Shown: positions 32,982 to 42,574 of the stretch, piece by piece
How positions within the stretch are numbered: the stretch's first letter is position 1
Layout: every line of letters begins with the position of its first letter
Assembly: GCF_000182745.2 (NCBI RefSeq)
Contig: NC_016027.1
Coordinates: 561,001-625,000, forward strand
DNA from: Komagataeibacter medellinensis NBRC 3288
Lineage (GTDB): Bacteria; Pseudomonadota; Alphaproteobacteria; Acetobacterales; Acetobacteraceae
Reading direction: 5' to 3'
Length of the DNA stretch: 64,000 nt
Program-made: the position numbers and the translations under genes
The notes under the pieces: model-generated
What the model was told of the DNA's origin: nothing
Database searches by the model: none
What the model saw: only the letters and a program-made list of their open reading frames with translations

Positions 32982-34064
32982 ATGGCTGACCAGAGGCGAA
33001 GCAGGTTCCCTGCCGGTATTGTTACATCTGTCCTGCTTGCGGGAGCGGCCTGCCTGCCCATGGCCGCGCAGGCGGCTCCACCGGTGCAGGAGGTGCGCTT
33101 CGTTGTCGTGACCAACTGGGAAAATGGGGCCGATAGTGGTGACGCCCCCGGTGAATACCAGAACTGGGTAGAACGCGAACACCTTGATGAAAAGGTACCC
33201 GTGCGCGGCGCGCCCGATGTGGTCCGGCGCAGCAAGGCAGGGCTGTACGGCATGGTGCTGCGCCACGGGGTAACCGACCTTGCAGCCTTCGTGCTCGATC
33301 CACGGTTTGATTTCCATCATACCTACTGGCTGTTTACCGGCATCTCGGGCGTGGACCCCAACGTCGCCTCGGTTGGCAGTGTGGCGTGGGCGCGCTGGGT
33401 TGTCGATGGCGATGCGCTGCGTGAGATCGATGACCGCACCATTCCCAAAGACTGGCCCTACGGCCTGTATGCCATTGGCGCCTCCCGCCCCAACACCCTG
33501 CCCGATGCACCGGACCATTATGGCTCAGTCACCGATGTGGCGGAACTGACGCGGGCCTATCCGCTCAACCAGGGTCTGGCGCGCTGGGCGTTTGCACTGA
33601 GCCAGAAGGCCAACCTGGCCGATGATCCCGCCATAGCCATCAGGCGCCAGGCATGGACAGGCTTTGACCAGGCGCGCAAGCCACCCTTCATCCTGATGGG
33701 CGAGACACTGGGGGCCGAGCGCTACTGGCATGGCGCGCCGCGCAACCGCTGGGCACAGGACTGGGTCCGGCTCTGGACACACGGACAGGGCCAGTTTGTC
33801 ATGACGAATGAGGAAAGCCAGACTTATCAGCGCGAAATGCGCACGCTGGCAACACTCGGCTTTGTCGATCCCGACCGGATCATGGTACTGCGCTCGGGTA
33901 GCAATTTCTCGCTCCCGCCACCGGGCGTTGCGGTTACGCAGTCAATGGGGGATGAAGCACCAGGCCAGTCACTGGCCTTTGACAACAATGAACGCGCGGG
34001 CGCGCCGGTTATCGAGGCCATTCTGGCAAACTGGCAGAAATACCGTAACCATATCCCTTCGTAG
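32982..34064 (+). CDS. Exported NUP-family protein (purine nucleoside permease/phosphorylase-like)
   Basis: The 360-residue protein has a signal peptide (GIVTSVLLAGAACLPMAAQA) and the pattern of the NUP family: VVVTNWENGADSGDAPGEYQ, then NWVEREHL, WARWVVDGD and WARDWVRLW-like helices. NUP was named for a Candida purine nucleoside permease, but bacterial members are soluble secreted proteins and are placed near the nucleoside phosphorylase fold, so a periplasmic nucleosidase or nucleoside-binding role is likely. ATG 32982 is preferred to the TTG just before it. The neighbouring RNase T2 and phosphatase genes fit nucleotide breakdown. Confidence 0.75.
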   Translation: MADQRRSRFPAGIVTSVLLAGAACLPMAAQAAPPVQEVRFVVVTNWENGADSGDAPGEYQNWVEREHLDEKVPVRGAPDVVRRSKAGLYGMVLRHGVTDLAAFVLDPRFDFHHTYWLFTGISGVDPNVASVGSVAWARWVVDGDALREIDDRTIPKDWPYGLYAIGASRPNTLPDAPDHYGSVTDVAELTRAYPLNQGLARWAFALSQKANLADDPAIAIRRQAWTGFDQARKPPFILMGETLGAERYWHGAPRNRWAQDWVRLWTHGQGQFVMTNEESQTYQREMRTLATLGFVDPDRIMVLRSGSNFSLPPPGVAVTQSMGDEAPGQSLAFDNNERAGAPVIEAILANWQKYRNHIPS

Positions 34065-34407
34065 GCACCTATTCCCCCCGCCCGGCGGGACAGAGCACTT
34101 TCGTGGCAGCCATGATGAACCATACTTCCACCGCTCACGCATGCGGGCACAGGGCCAGCACACTGGTGGCCTGATGCATTGGCGCGATGCAGCGCGGATA
34201 CGACCCCGCTCTGCCTGCCTGCGGGGTTGATGCCGCCGCGCACACGATTGTCACGCAGCGGCTGGAAAAGGCCGGGTACGGCTGGCCTTTGTCCTTGACC
34301 GGGATCTGGCAGGCATTGACCCGAAACCCGGCCGGTAAGGGAAAGCATTTTTTACAGGGCAGTCCCTTATGCCGCGCCGTGCCACACTACGGCACGGCCT
34401 GCGGCCA
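34065..34407. other. Non-coding interval between convergent genes
   Basis: It lies between the plus-strand NUP gene and the minus-strand RNase T2 gene. AAGGGA and TCCCTT near 34335-34369 may form a weak hairpin that ends both transcripts. No supported gene. Confidence 0.35.
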
Positions 34408-35223
34408 TTAGCCTGCCTGTGTCGTGGCGGGCCATGCGGGCACATGGAAGCGGGCCGGGCAATTATCCTGCACATCGGGCGAGGGCAGGAATCCCGAAGC
34501 GGCGGGGAAGCGGCCAAGACCACGCGGATCGAGCGTGAACCACAGCTGTGCCAGCACCGTCTGACCCTGCGCGTCGGTATTGCAACGGAACTGCAATCCG
34601 CGCTGCGGCAGGGGGCCATATGCCTTTTCAAATGATGCCAGCACATCAGCCTTGCTGATCTCCTGCCCGGCATCATGTTCAAGGTCGCGGCCCACAGGGC
34701 CTGCGGCAAAGCGGTCGCGCAGCGTGCTGGCCACCGTGAAAAAGCGTTCGGCATTCATGCCAAAGCACTGCACATGTTTGGTGTATTCATGCGTGACAAG
34801 GCTGGAACGGGTATGGGCCACGGTCATCGAAAGCCGTTTTGCCAGCACGGGGGAAAGCCGGGGTGGCGTGTCATCATGGTTGTAGATGTCACACCCCTTG
34901 TTCCACCACATGGTTACGGGCAGGCCATCATGCACCAGATCGGAGGGCAGGGAAGCCCATAACCCGTGCAGTCCGATCACCGGCGTGTGCGGCTGGTCGG
35001 GCTGGCAGCTCGGCCCGTGGCGGTCGGTACAGAAGCCGGGCTGCCAGGTCAGCGCCAGTGTGTAATGGTCGAAATCACCATGCTGCGCTACGGGGATCGA
35101 CAGCGCATCGGAGCGGGCAGCGGGCGGCGTATGGGCGCATCCGGCCATAAGGGACAGGGTAGGGACAAGCACGGCCAGCGCCGGGCGCAGGCCACGAAGG
35201 GCGGTAAGGGCGCGTTGCAGCAT
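34408..35223 (-). CDS. Ribonuclease T2 family lipoprotein
   Basis: The 271-residue protein has a lipoprotein signal (ALAVLVPTLSLMAGC, Cys 29) and both RNase T2 active-site motifs: CAS I in VIGLHGLWASLP (His 86) and CAS II in VTHEYTKHVQCF (His 145, Glu 146, Lys 149, His 150). HYTLALTWQPGFC is the usual first strand. RNase T2 cuts single-stranded RNA to 3'-nucleotides through 2',3'-cyclic intermediates. A membrane anchor would keep the products near the cell. A phosphatase gene is just upstream on the same strand, six bases apart, indicating one operon. Confidence 0.9.
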   Translation of the reverse strand: MLQRALTALRGLRPALAVLVPTLSLMAGCAHTPPAARSDALSIPVAQHGDFDHYTLALTWQPGFCTDRHGPSCQPDQPHTPVIGLHGLWASLPSDLVHDGLPVTMWWNKGCDIYNHDDTPPRLSPVLAKRLSMTVAHTRSSLVTHEYTKHVQCFGMNAERFFTVASTLRDRFAAGPVGRDLEHDAGQEISKADVLASFEKAYGPLPQRGLQFRCNTDAQGQTVLAQLWFTLDPRGLGRFPAASGFLPSPDVQDNCPARFHVPAWPATTQAG

Positions 35224-35229
35224 GACGGG

Positions 35230-36825
35230 TTATTTCCCTGCGGAATTCAGGTTTAAGGCATTCGTCAGATCACCAAGCGGCTGGCCGGTCGCCGCCTGTA
35301 TGGCGCGATCACGCACCACCACCCCGTCAAGCGGACGCAGGTGGTAGCGCTCGGTCAGGAATTTCAGGATCGAGGTCGTATCCTGCACCGTATGGTCCAC
35401 ATAACCACGCCGGGCATAGGGGGAGACAATAATGGCGGGAATACGCGATCCCGGCCCCCACCTGTCCCCTCTGGGCGGGGCAACGTGGTCCCACAGGCCG
35501 CCATTTTCGTCATAGGTCACGATGACCAGCATGTGTGGCCACTGTGGGCTTTTCTCCAGATGCGCGATCAGGTCGGCAATGTGCTGGTCGCCCGAGCGGA
35601 TATCGGCATAGCCGGAATGTTCGTTCAGATTGCCCTGCGGTTTGTAGAACGCAACCTGCGGCAGGGTACCGTGGTCAATGGCATCAATGAAGCGCGTGCC
35701 CGCAAGCCCGCCATCAAGCAGGTGCGCCGCGCGTGCCGGGGTGCCGGGGGCGTAGTTCAGGTAATAGTTGTAGGGTTGGTGATGGTACTGGAAATCGGGG
35801 GCCGGGTAGTGGTTTCCATGCTCCAGCACGTCCTGCCATGCGCCTGAATACCATGCCCATGTAATGTTACGCTCGCTCAGCCGGTCACCAATTGTGGCGC
35901 CGGTCTGCGGTGGCAGGGTCGTGGGCTGGGTCGGGTCAGCAAAGCGGGTATCCTGCCCGGCGGCAGGCGGGTTGCCGCTGGGCTGGTAGGCGGGCTGCAT
36001 GGTGTTCACGGCATGGAAATCGGGGGTCAGGTTGCCATCACGCACGAATTTGGGCACCCCCTCCAGCGCGGAACGGGGAGAATTGGGGGCCACCACCAGC
36101 GCCTTTCCCGATGCGTCGACCACCGAGATGACCGGATGCGCGGGGCTGGTATCAGCCTGCGGGTAATACGGCGCGCAGGCACAGGCCAGCCACTGGTGGT
36201 TGAGGAATGACCCGCCAAAGGCCCCCATGAAGAAGCGGTCCGCCATGGCATAGCGGCGCGCGACCTGCCACATCTGCATGGCCGAGCCGTTCCAGTAGCT
36301 CATGGGCATGGCACCGGAATCCGCCCATGCCACGAACATGTCGTTACGGCCGCCATTGATCTGCATCTGGTTTTCGTAAAAGCGGTGCCACAGGTCATGG
36401 GTCAGGGTGCTGAGCGCGACATTGAAGCCCTGCGGGTCGTCCACGCGGAAGGGCTGGTTGGGCAGGTGCGCGCTCATGGCCTGTGTCACCCCGTTGCGCA
36501 CGCCGCGCCCGGTCAGCCCGCCCCACACCGGGGGGAGTTCGCTCAGGATGGTGCCATCACGGTCACGCTGGGCAAAAAGGGCAGGGGGCTGGCCCGCAAA
36601 CGTGTCCGCACCGGGGAAGCCGTTGTACAGGTTATCGAAGGAGCGGTTCTCGGCAAAGATGACCACTACAGTCCTGACCTGCTCCATCTGTCGGGCGGAG
36701 GCGGCCTGCAACGGCCCTGCGGGCAGGACGGCTGCAATCGCACCGGCCAGCACGCCCGCGCGCCACACTCGCCCCCGGCCACGCGCAATGAAACGGGAGT
36801 GTCCTGAAGGGGGGCGTCGTGGCAT
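35230..36825 (-). CDS. Exported AcpA/phospholipase C family phosphoesterase
   Basis: The 531-residue protein has a signal peptide (VLAGAIAAVLPAGPLQAAS) and matches the phosphoesterase family of AcpA acid phosphatases and phospholipases C. Marks are VVVIFAENRSFDNLYNGFPG near the N-terminus, SFLNHQWLACACAPYYPQA, TYDENGGLWDHVAPP and GSRIPAIIVSPYARRGYVDH near the C-terminus. Such enzymes remove phosphate from many monoesters, including nucleotides. Being six bases upstream of RNase T2 on the same strand suggests that it dephosphorylates released nucleotides. Divergent from a GntR regulator. Confidence 0.85.
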   Translation of the reverse strand: MPRRPPSGHSRFIARGRGRVWRAGVLAGAIAAVLPAGPLQAASARQMEQVRTVVVIFAENRSFDNLYNGFPGADTFAGQPPALFAQRDRDGTILSELPPVWGGLTGRGVRNGVTQAMSAHLPNQPFRVDDPQGFNVALSTLTHDLWHRFYENQMQINGGRNDMFVAWADSGAMPMSYWNGSAMQMWQVARRYAMADRFFMGAFGGSFLNHQWLACACAPYYPQADTSPAHPVISVVDASGKALVVAPNSPRSALEGVPKFVRDGNLTPDFHAVNTMQPAYQPSGNPPAAGQDTRFADPTQPTTLPPQTGATIGDRLSERNITWAWYSGAWQDVLEHGNHYPAPDFQYHHQPYNYYLNYAPGTPARAAHLLDGGLAGTRFIDAIDHGTLPQVAFYKPQGNLNEHSGYADIRSGDQHIADLIAHLEKSPQWPHMLVIVTYDENGGLWDHVAPPRGDRWGPGSRIPAIIVSPYARRGYVDHTVQDTTSILKFLTERYHLRPLDGVVVRDRAIQAATGQPLGDLTNALNLNSAGK

Positions 36826-37031
36826 GAGGGGCTGACCTGCTGATATGGATGATGGCGTCAAGTCATGGACCATAAGGGCAAAACCGCCGGTAGCGCAATC
36901 CGGTGGAAAACCGTAACAATTCCCCCCTACGGGCAGGCTTGTCGCGCATTCTGTTTGCAGGCCACCCGTGCCATGCTAACGCCACGGGCACGTTTCACCC
37001 AAAACCTCTCTCGCAGGGATTGCCCCGGTTC

Positions 37032-37823
37032 ATGCACACGCTGTCAGATCCCCGCTCATCGCGCGCGCTGCACCACCAGATCGCCGAGGACCTGACCGGC
37101 CGGATCGGGCGCGAAGCGGAGTATTGCGACAGGCTACCCTCGGAGGCGGCATTATGCCGGATCTATAATGTCAGCCGCGTGACCATCCGCCATGCACTCC
37201 GGCACCTTGAAAATGCGGGACTGGTCTGCCGCCGGCAGGGCCGGGGCACGTTTGTCGTGCCATCCCAGCAGCGCCCACCCCCCGCACCCGCCCATCCGGT
37301 GGTCGGGCTGAGTGACATCCTGCACGCACACGGCATGGCGGTAGAGACGGAACTACTGGCGTTCAGCCTGGCACCAGCACCCGGGGACGTGATGGCCGCG
37401 CTGGGACTGGAAGGCCCGCAGGCCCTGCTGCTGCGGCGGCGTTACCTGATCGACCATGTGCCGGTGGCCGTGACGGAAGTGTACTATCCACCTGCCTTCC
37501 GGGGGTTCATTTCGGCACATGATGCCCGCCTCCATCCCTCCGCCACACTCATGACCGAGCATGTTGGCCTCCAGCTTGGCCGCACCCATATTACGGTGGA
37601 CGTGACGGGCGCACACCCTGGCCTTGCGGGCGAACTGGACATGGAACCGGGCAGCCCCATCATGGTCATGCGCCGCATTACCTGTGATGACGCGGGGAGT
37701 GCGTGTGAACACAGTACATTGCTGGCCCGGCCGGGCATTACCCGCTTTTCCATCACCGCGCATGGCGGCAGCCTGCCCGATACCGACTTCATCCCCCAAA
37801 ATCCATGGCCACCCGCCCAATAA
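37032..37823 (+). CDS. GntR family regulator with UTRA domain (HutC/FarR-like)
   Basis: The 263-residue protein has a winged-helix domain (LPSEAALCRIYNVSRVTIRH, then LENAGLVCRRQGRGTFV; residues about 25-85) and a UTRA effector domain (about 95-255, with LRRRYLIDHVPVAVTEVYYP). HutC/FarR types bind small metabolites. It lies divergent to the phosphatase/RNase unit and 87 bases ahead of the purine permease and adenine deaminase genes, so it probably controls one or both sides in response to a purine or nucleoside. Start at ATG 37032 is taken because upstream frame lacks domain similarity. Confidence 0.85.
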   Translation: MHTLSDPRSSRALHHQIAEDLTGRIGREAEYCDRLPSEAALCRIYNVSRVTIRHALRHLENAGLVCRRQGRGTFVVPSQQRPPPAPAHPVVGLSDILHAHGMAVETELLAFSLAPAPGDVMAALGLEGPQALLLRRRYLIDHVPVAVTEVYYPPAFRGFISAHDARLHPSATLMTEHVGLQLGRTHITVDVTGAHPGLAGELDMEPGSPIMVMRRITCDDAGSACEHSTLLARPGITRFSITAHGGSLPDTDFIPQNPWPPAQ

Positions 37824-37836
37824 GCGGCCATTGATT

Positions 37837-37848
37837 GTTTCCCGAAAC
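37837..37848. promoter_or_regulatory. Small inverted repeat ahead of permease gene
   Basis: GTTTCCCGAAAC, with five-base arms, lies in the 87-base gap between the GntR gene and the permease. It could be an operator of the regulator. Short, so chance is not excluded. Confidence 0.3.
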
Positions 37849-37910
37849 GAATATAAGACAAGTTAATACAACCCGCGCACCATCACGGCGCGCCATGGGC
37901 GGGAGCGTCG

Positions 37911-39254
37911 ATGAAGCCAAATCTGCTGGAACGCCTGTTCCACCTGCGGGCCGCAGGCACCACGCCCGGCCGGGAGGTTGTGGCCGGCCTGGGCACGTTT
38001 GCGGCCATGGTCTACTGTGTTGCGGTCAACCCCGCCATCATGGCCAATGCGGGCATGGACCGCGCCAGTGAGCTTACGGCAACCTGCCTGATCGCCATTA
38101 TCGCCTCCGCCACCATGGGGCTGCTGGCCAACCTGCCGCTGGGGCTGGCGCCCGCCATCGGCTCCAACGTGGTGTTTGCCGTGGTGATGGTCCAGCAGAT
38201 GGGCGTGCCATGGCCGGCAGCGCTGGCCATCGTTTGCCTTACGGGCATCGTGTTCATGGTGCTGACGGTTACGAAGGTGCGCGAACGCATGGCCGACGGC
38301 ATGCCCGACTGCCTGCGGGTGGGCATACAGATCGCAGTGGGTCTGACCATCATGTTCATCGGGCTGCGCAATGCCGGCTTTGTGGTGGGCAACCACACAA
38401 CGCTTGTCACCATGGGTTCACTGTCCAGCCCCGCCGTCATGCTGACGTTTGCAGGGCTGGTCCTGACCCCGGCACTTGTGGCGGCAGGCGTGCCCGGCGC
38501 GCTCATCATCTCGATCATGGTGCTGACCGTCATCGGTCTGTTCGTGCCCGACGGACATGGGGGCATGATCACCCACTGGCCCACGCGGCTGTTCGCCATG
38601 CCGGTCTGGCCATCGGCCACGGCATTCCACCTTGATCCGGGCTACATCTTCCGCAATTTCTTCTATGTCCTGCCTGTCATCATTTTCTTCCTGTGCACGG
38701 AACTGTTCGGCACGCTGGCCAACCTGCTGGGCATTGCCAGCGCGGGCGGCATGCTGCGCCGTGATGGCTCGATCCCCAACGCCACGCGCGCCTTTGCGGC
38801 GGATGCGGCGGGTACGATCGTGGGGCCGGTGCTGGGCACCGCAGTCGTGGCGGTTTACCTGGAATCCGTGATCGGCGTGCAGATGGGCGGGCGCACAGGA
38901 CTTACGGCCGTGGTCATAGCGCTGGGGTTCGTGGCCGCCCTGTTCCTGTGGCCCCTGTTCATGATCATCCCGCCGCAGGCGACAACGCCTGCGCTGGTCA
39001 TGGTGGGGATCCTGATGTTTGGCGCCATATCGCGGCTGGACCTTACGGACATGACCCAGTCCGTGCCCGCGATCATGACCTTCATGTTCGCGGTGCTGAC
39101 GGGCAACCTGCTCAATGGCATGGCCTTTGGCACGTTCGCCTACATTGTCATGAACATTGCCGCCCGGCGCTGGCGCAGCGTGACCCCTACGGCATGGGGG
39201 CTGGGCGCGGTGATGGCCGTCTTCTTCATCGTCAGCATGAGCATGCGCCACTAG
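37911..39254 (+). CDS. AzgA-type NCS2 purine base permease
   Basis: The 447-residue protein has about 12 membrane helices and NCS2/AzgA family marks: GREVVAGLGTFAAMVYCVAVN-like first helix, GLLANLPLGLAPAIGSNVVF with the family's G-x-N region, RVGIQIAVGLTIMFIGLRNAG and VIGVQMGGRTGLTAVVIALG. The group imports adenine, hypoxanthine, guanine or xanthine with protons. It is followed at 39305 by adenine deaminase, whose probable ribosome site overlaps the stop codon, so uptake and deamination are coupled. Confidence 0.9.
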   Translation: MKPNLLERLFHLRAAGTTPGREVVAGLGTFAAMVYCVAVNPAIMANAGMDRASELTATCLIAIIASATMGLLANLPLGLAPAIGSNVVFAVVMVQQMGVPWPAALAIVCLTGIVFMVLTVTKVRERMADGMPDCLRVGIQIAVGLTIMFIGLRNAGFVVGNHTTLVTMGSLSSPAVMLTFAGLVLTPALVAAGVPGALIISIMVLTVIGLFVPDGHGGMITHWPTRLFAMPVWPSATAFHLDPGYIFRNFFYVLPVIIFFLCTELFGTLANLLGIASAGGMLRRDGSIPNATRAFAADAAGTIVGPVLGTAVVAVYLESVIGVQMGGRTGLTAVVIALGFVAALFLWPLFMIIPPQATTPALVMVGILMFGAISRLDLTDMTQSVPAIMTFMFAVLTGNLLNGMAFGTFAYIVMNIAARRWRSVTPTAWGLGAVMAVFFIVSMSMRH

Positions 39255-39304
39255 GAGCAGCCATGCGGGGCACCATCCTTATCCAGCATGAAAGAACAGG
39301 ACCA

Positions 39305-41071
39305 ATGAGTTCACCCTATCCCGACCTGAATGATCCTGCGCTGCGCGACAGGGCCGTGCGCGCAGCACAGGGGCAGGAAGCGTTTGACACGCTGCTGGTC
39401 AACGGCCGGGTGGCCGATGTGGCAACAGGCGAGGTCCGGGAGGCCGATGTGGGGCTGGTCGGCGCGCTGATCGCCAGCGTGCACCCGCGTGGCACCTTTC
39501 ACGAGGCGGGCGAGGTCATTGACCTTGGCGGGCGTATTGTTGCCCCTGGGCTGATTGACTCCCACCTCCATATCGAAAGCTCCATGGTCACGCCGCGCAC
39601 CTATGCTGGCGTGGTGGTGCCACAGGGCACAACCACCATCTGCTGGGACCCGCATGAAGTGGGCAATGTCGGCGGGCTGGAAGCGGTGCGCTGGGCCATT
39701 GCCGCATCACGCGGGCTGCCGCTGCGCATTATCGTGCTCGCCCCCTCCTGCGTGCCATCAGCGCCGGGGCTGGAGCGTTCGGGCGCTGTGTTTGATGGCA
39801 ATGCCATGGAGGAGATGCTCTCCTGGCCGGAAGTGGGCGGTGTTGCCGAGATCATGGACATGCGCGGCGTGCTGGCGCGCAGCCCGCTCATGCGCAGCAT
39901 CACACAGGCAGGCCTGGAAAGCGGCAAGCTGGTCTGCGGCCATGCACGCGACCTGGCGGGCAGGGGGCTACAGGGCTTTCTGGCCGCAGGCATTGAGTCC
40001 GACCACGAGATTACCAGCGAGGCCGACCTGCTGGAAAAGATCCGCGCGGGCATGACGATCGAACTGCGTGTCTCACACGAGGACATCCTGCCGCAGGCGG
40101 TAGCACTGTTTGGCAGACTGGGCCATGTACCGCAGACCGTGACGCTGTGCACGGACGATATCTTCCCCGATGACCTCGTCAGCCGTGGCGGCATGGCCTA
40201 CATGCTGCGTCGGCTTGTGCAGATCGGGCTGGACCCGGTTCAGGCGCTGCGGGCGGCAACGCTCAACACCGCCATGCGGCTGCAACGCCGCGACCTTGGT
40301 CTTGTGGCGCCGGGGCGGCGGGCCGACCTTGTGGTGTTTGATGACCTGACCGAATTCAGGGCGCACCATGTCTTCGCATCCGGCCGCCATGTGGCGGAGA
40401 ACGGTGAACTGTGCGAAGCCCTGCGCCCCGACCCCGTAACGGCACCCACCGAGACCATGAAGCTGGCGCTGACCACCGAGCAGTCCTTCCATATCCCCGC
40501 AACCGGCACCCATGCCCGCGTGCGCACCGTGGCCATACCCCGCACCACGCGCTGGGGTGAGCGTGACGTGGCGGTCAGGGACGGCCATGTCGTCATTCCG
40601 CACGATGCGGCGCTCATGGCCGTGTTCAACCGCTATGGCGCGTCCAGCGTGCCGGGCCTTGGCATTCTGGAAGGCTGGGGCGAATGGTCGGGTGCGGTCG
40701 CGACCACCGTGCTGCATGACAGCCACAACCTTGCCGTGATTGGCCGGGGGGAGGCGGACATGATGCTGGCCGCCAATACCCTGATCCGCTCAGGCGGCGG
40801 CATGGTGGCAGTCCGTGATGGCAAGGTGCTGGCGCATCTGGAACTGCCGGTGTGCGGCCTGTTGTCGGCCGCCCCCCCCACGGAAGTTGCCCGCCAGTTC
40901 AACGCCGTGCGGGAAGCCTGCGCATCCGTTACCACATGGAATGGTCAGACTGCGGTGATCAAGCTGATGATCGGCGCAAGCCTGGCCTGCAATCCCGGCC
41001 CGCATGTGACCGACATGGGCATTACCTCGGGCATGACCGGGGAAGTGGTGACGGACTGCGTGCTGGCCTGA
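39305..41071 (+). CDS. ade: Adenine deaminase
   Basis: The 588-residue cytosolic enzyme converts adenine to hypoxanthine and ammonia. It shows metal-binding GLIDSHLHIESSMVTP, the typical TTTICWDPHEVGNVGG, HARDLAGRGLQGFLAAG, ELRVSHEDILPQAV with SDHE just before, LCTDDIFPDDLV and the C-terminal adenine deaminase part (LGILEGWGEWSGAVATTVLH, HNLAVIG). Another ATG at 39263 has AGGAG overlapping the permease stop and would add 14 residues; both starts are possible. It forms an operon with the permease. Confidence 0.9.
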   Translation: MSSPYPDLNDPALRDRAVRAAQGQEAFDTLLVNGRVADVATGEVREADVGLVGALIASVHPRGTFHEAGEVIDLGGRIVAPGLIDSHLHIESSMVTPRTYAGVVVPQGTTTICWDPHEVGNVGGLEAVRWAIAASRGLPLRIIVLAPSCVPSAPGLERSGAVFDGNAMEEMLSWPEVGGVAEIMDMRGVLARSPLMRSITQAGLESGKLVCGHARDLAGRGLQGFLAAGIESDHEITSEADLLEKIRAGMTIELRVSHEDILPQAVALFGRLGHVPQTVTLCTDDIFPDDLVSRGGMAYMLRRLVQIGLDPVQALRAATLNTAMRLQRRDLGLVAPGRRADLVVFDDLTEFRAHHVFASGRHVAENGELCEALRPDPVTAPTETMKLALTTEQSFHIPATGTHARVRTVAIPRTTRWGERDVAVRDGHVVIPHDAALMAVFNRYGASSVPGLGILEGWGEWSGAVATTVLHDSHNLAVIGRGEADMMLAANTLIRSGGGMVAVRDGKVLAHLELPVCGLLSAAPPTEVARQFNAVREACASVTTWNGQTAVIKLMIGASLACNPGPHVTDMGITSGMTGEVVTDCVLA

Positions 41072-41251
41072 ACCAGCCAAAGCCCCGGTCCCGCGTATCA
41101 ACACCGATGCGCGGGCATGGCCGCCCGGATGTTCCGGCCGTACCAGCCTGCGCGTAAAATGCACAGGCGCGTGGCATCATGGCTTCACTGTCCGTAGCAG
41201 TGCAGGGCACGCCTGCCGGGCGTGCCGCGCGTGGGACAGACCCCCGTAACC

Positions 41252-41995
41252 CTACAGGGCAGTGGCAATGTAGCGGGCGCATTTGTGCAGGTTGGGCACA
41301 ATGACATCATGCAGATGGTCGATGTCGTACTGTCCGTTCGGGTAGACGATACCCAGCGCGCCGACCGCATCTTGCGTTTTCAGCCCGAAGGCGGGCACCG
41401 CAATCGCGTGGAACGCCTTTCCATTCACATCAGGAACATGGGCAAAACCCTGCGCTTTAATGGTGTCAAGCGCCTGTTCCAGTGCCTGTTGGTCGGGCGC
41501 GGGCAGGTCGGGCGGCAGAAGGGCTATGGCGCCCGCTCTGCTGCGGAAAGCAAGCGTTGCCAGCCCCATGGCGGTCTTTACAAGCGGCAGGCTGCTGCCT
41601 GTGGTGTAGCCTGCCATCTCGATCTTGGCAGCAGTCGGGACATGGACGACATAGACCAGCTCGTTGCCCGACAGCAGCGCCAGTGAAACCGGTTCCCCCA
41701 CCACAAGCGATTCCTCATGCAGGACCGGGCTGACCAACTGGCCGATCGAACGGCTGTGCAAGAAGCCCAGACCAAGCTTGAGGGTAAGCGGCGTGGGCAT
41801 ATAACGCGTGCCATCGGCCGTGACATAACCCAGCATTTCCAGTGTGCGCACCAAGCGCCGTGTGGTGGCGCGGGTCTGGCCCACCTCACGGGCCAGCTCG
41901 GCTACCGTCATGCCCTCCTTTCCCTTACCAAATGCGCGCAGCACGGCTAACCCCTTGACGAAGGTGAGAGATATTTCGGAATCAGCTTCGGTCAT
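41252..41995 (-). CDS. IclR family transcriptional regulator
   Basis: The 247-residue protein has the IclR winged helix (FVKGLAVLRAFG, MTVAELAREVGQTRATTRRL) and the C-terminal effector domain with SLALLSGNELVYVVHVPT and the common PLVKTAMGLATLA. The PcaR/PobR subgroup starts similarly. Strong palindromes lie about 120 bases upstream of its start and suit an IclR operator, so autoregulation is likely. The gene is convergent with adenine deaminase and divergent from the folate-type gene. Its ligand is not known. Confidence 0.9.
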   Translation of the reverse strand: MTEADSEISLTFVKGLAVLRAFGKGKEGMTVAELAREVGQTRATTRRLVRTLEMLGYVTADGTRYMPTPLTLKLGLGFLHSRSIGQLVSPVLHEESLVVGEPVSLALLSGNELVYVVHVPTAAKIEMAGYTTGSSLPLVKTAMGLATLAFRSRAGAIALLPPDLPAPDQQALEQALDTIKAQGFAHVPDVNGKAFHAIAVPAFGLKTQDAVGALGIVYPNGQYDIDHLHDVIVPNLHKCARYIATAL

Positions 41996-42574
41996 TTTAT
42001 CCAGTCCTGCCTAAAATATGATTGAAAGCGCCCCCAAGAAGCCGCATCGACCATACGACTTCGGAATAATTTCTTGCCCTACAAAATCATATTCGGCTAA
42101 CATAAATCAATAACGAACTAAAGTTCGCTTATCGAACATGTTCTGTCCCGTCATGTGTAAAGGGCCGCCCATGCAATTCCATGTCATCCATGTCATTTCC
42201 CCTGCGCACTACCGGAACATGGCACAGCATGAACCGACAGGTGCAGCCAGATGACCTGTCACTGCACACCACAGCGGCCCCACGCACCTGCTTCATGGTG
42301 CGGAACCAGACCATGCCCAATGACTGGCCACACGGAAATGGCGGCACGACAATGGCTCTTTCCTTCAACCTAGATCTGGCCACAACACGCTTTATGCACA
42401 GCGCCCCGCAGCGCGCAGTCATATTGGCGCACCGGGGCCTGCAACCAGCCTGTGCGCCGCTCAGCGTGGGGATTGACGCGTCAATACGCCTGCATATGGC
42501 ACCTAGGCCGGAAAACTGCCGTAATGCGGGCCTCCATGCCAATTGGCACGACGTGCCTGCTGTGGCCACCACCG
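41996..42574. other. Regulatory interval upstream of IclR gene
   Basis: AT-rich from about 42050 to 42130, followed by overlapping palindromes. Open frames to 42574 are GC-rich with no recognised family, so I do not call a gene. It is long enough to carry an unrecognised small gene or RNA. Confidence 0.4.
42114..42143. promoter_or_regulatory. Overlapping palindromes, candidate IclR operator
   Basis: Three overlapping inverted repeats: CGAACTAAAGTTCG (42114-42127), GTTCGCTTATCGAAC (42123-42137) and GAACATGTTC (42134-42143). The middle one has the GTTCG-N5-CGAAC form known for PcaR-type IclR proteins. It is about 120 bases from the IclR start. Confidence 0.6.

Noticed and set aside
34251-34754. 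Long minus-strand open frame overlapping the RNase T2 gene
   Set aside because: Runs in another frame of the clearly identified RNase T2 gene.
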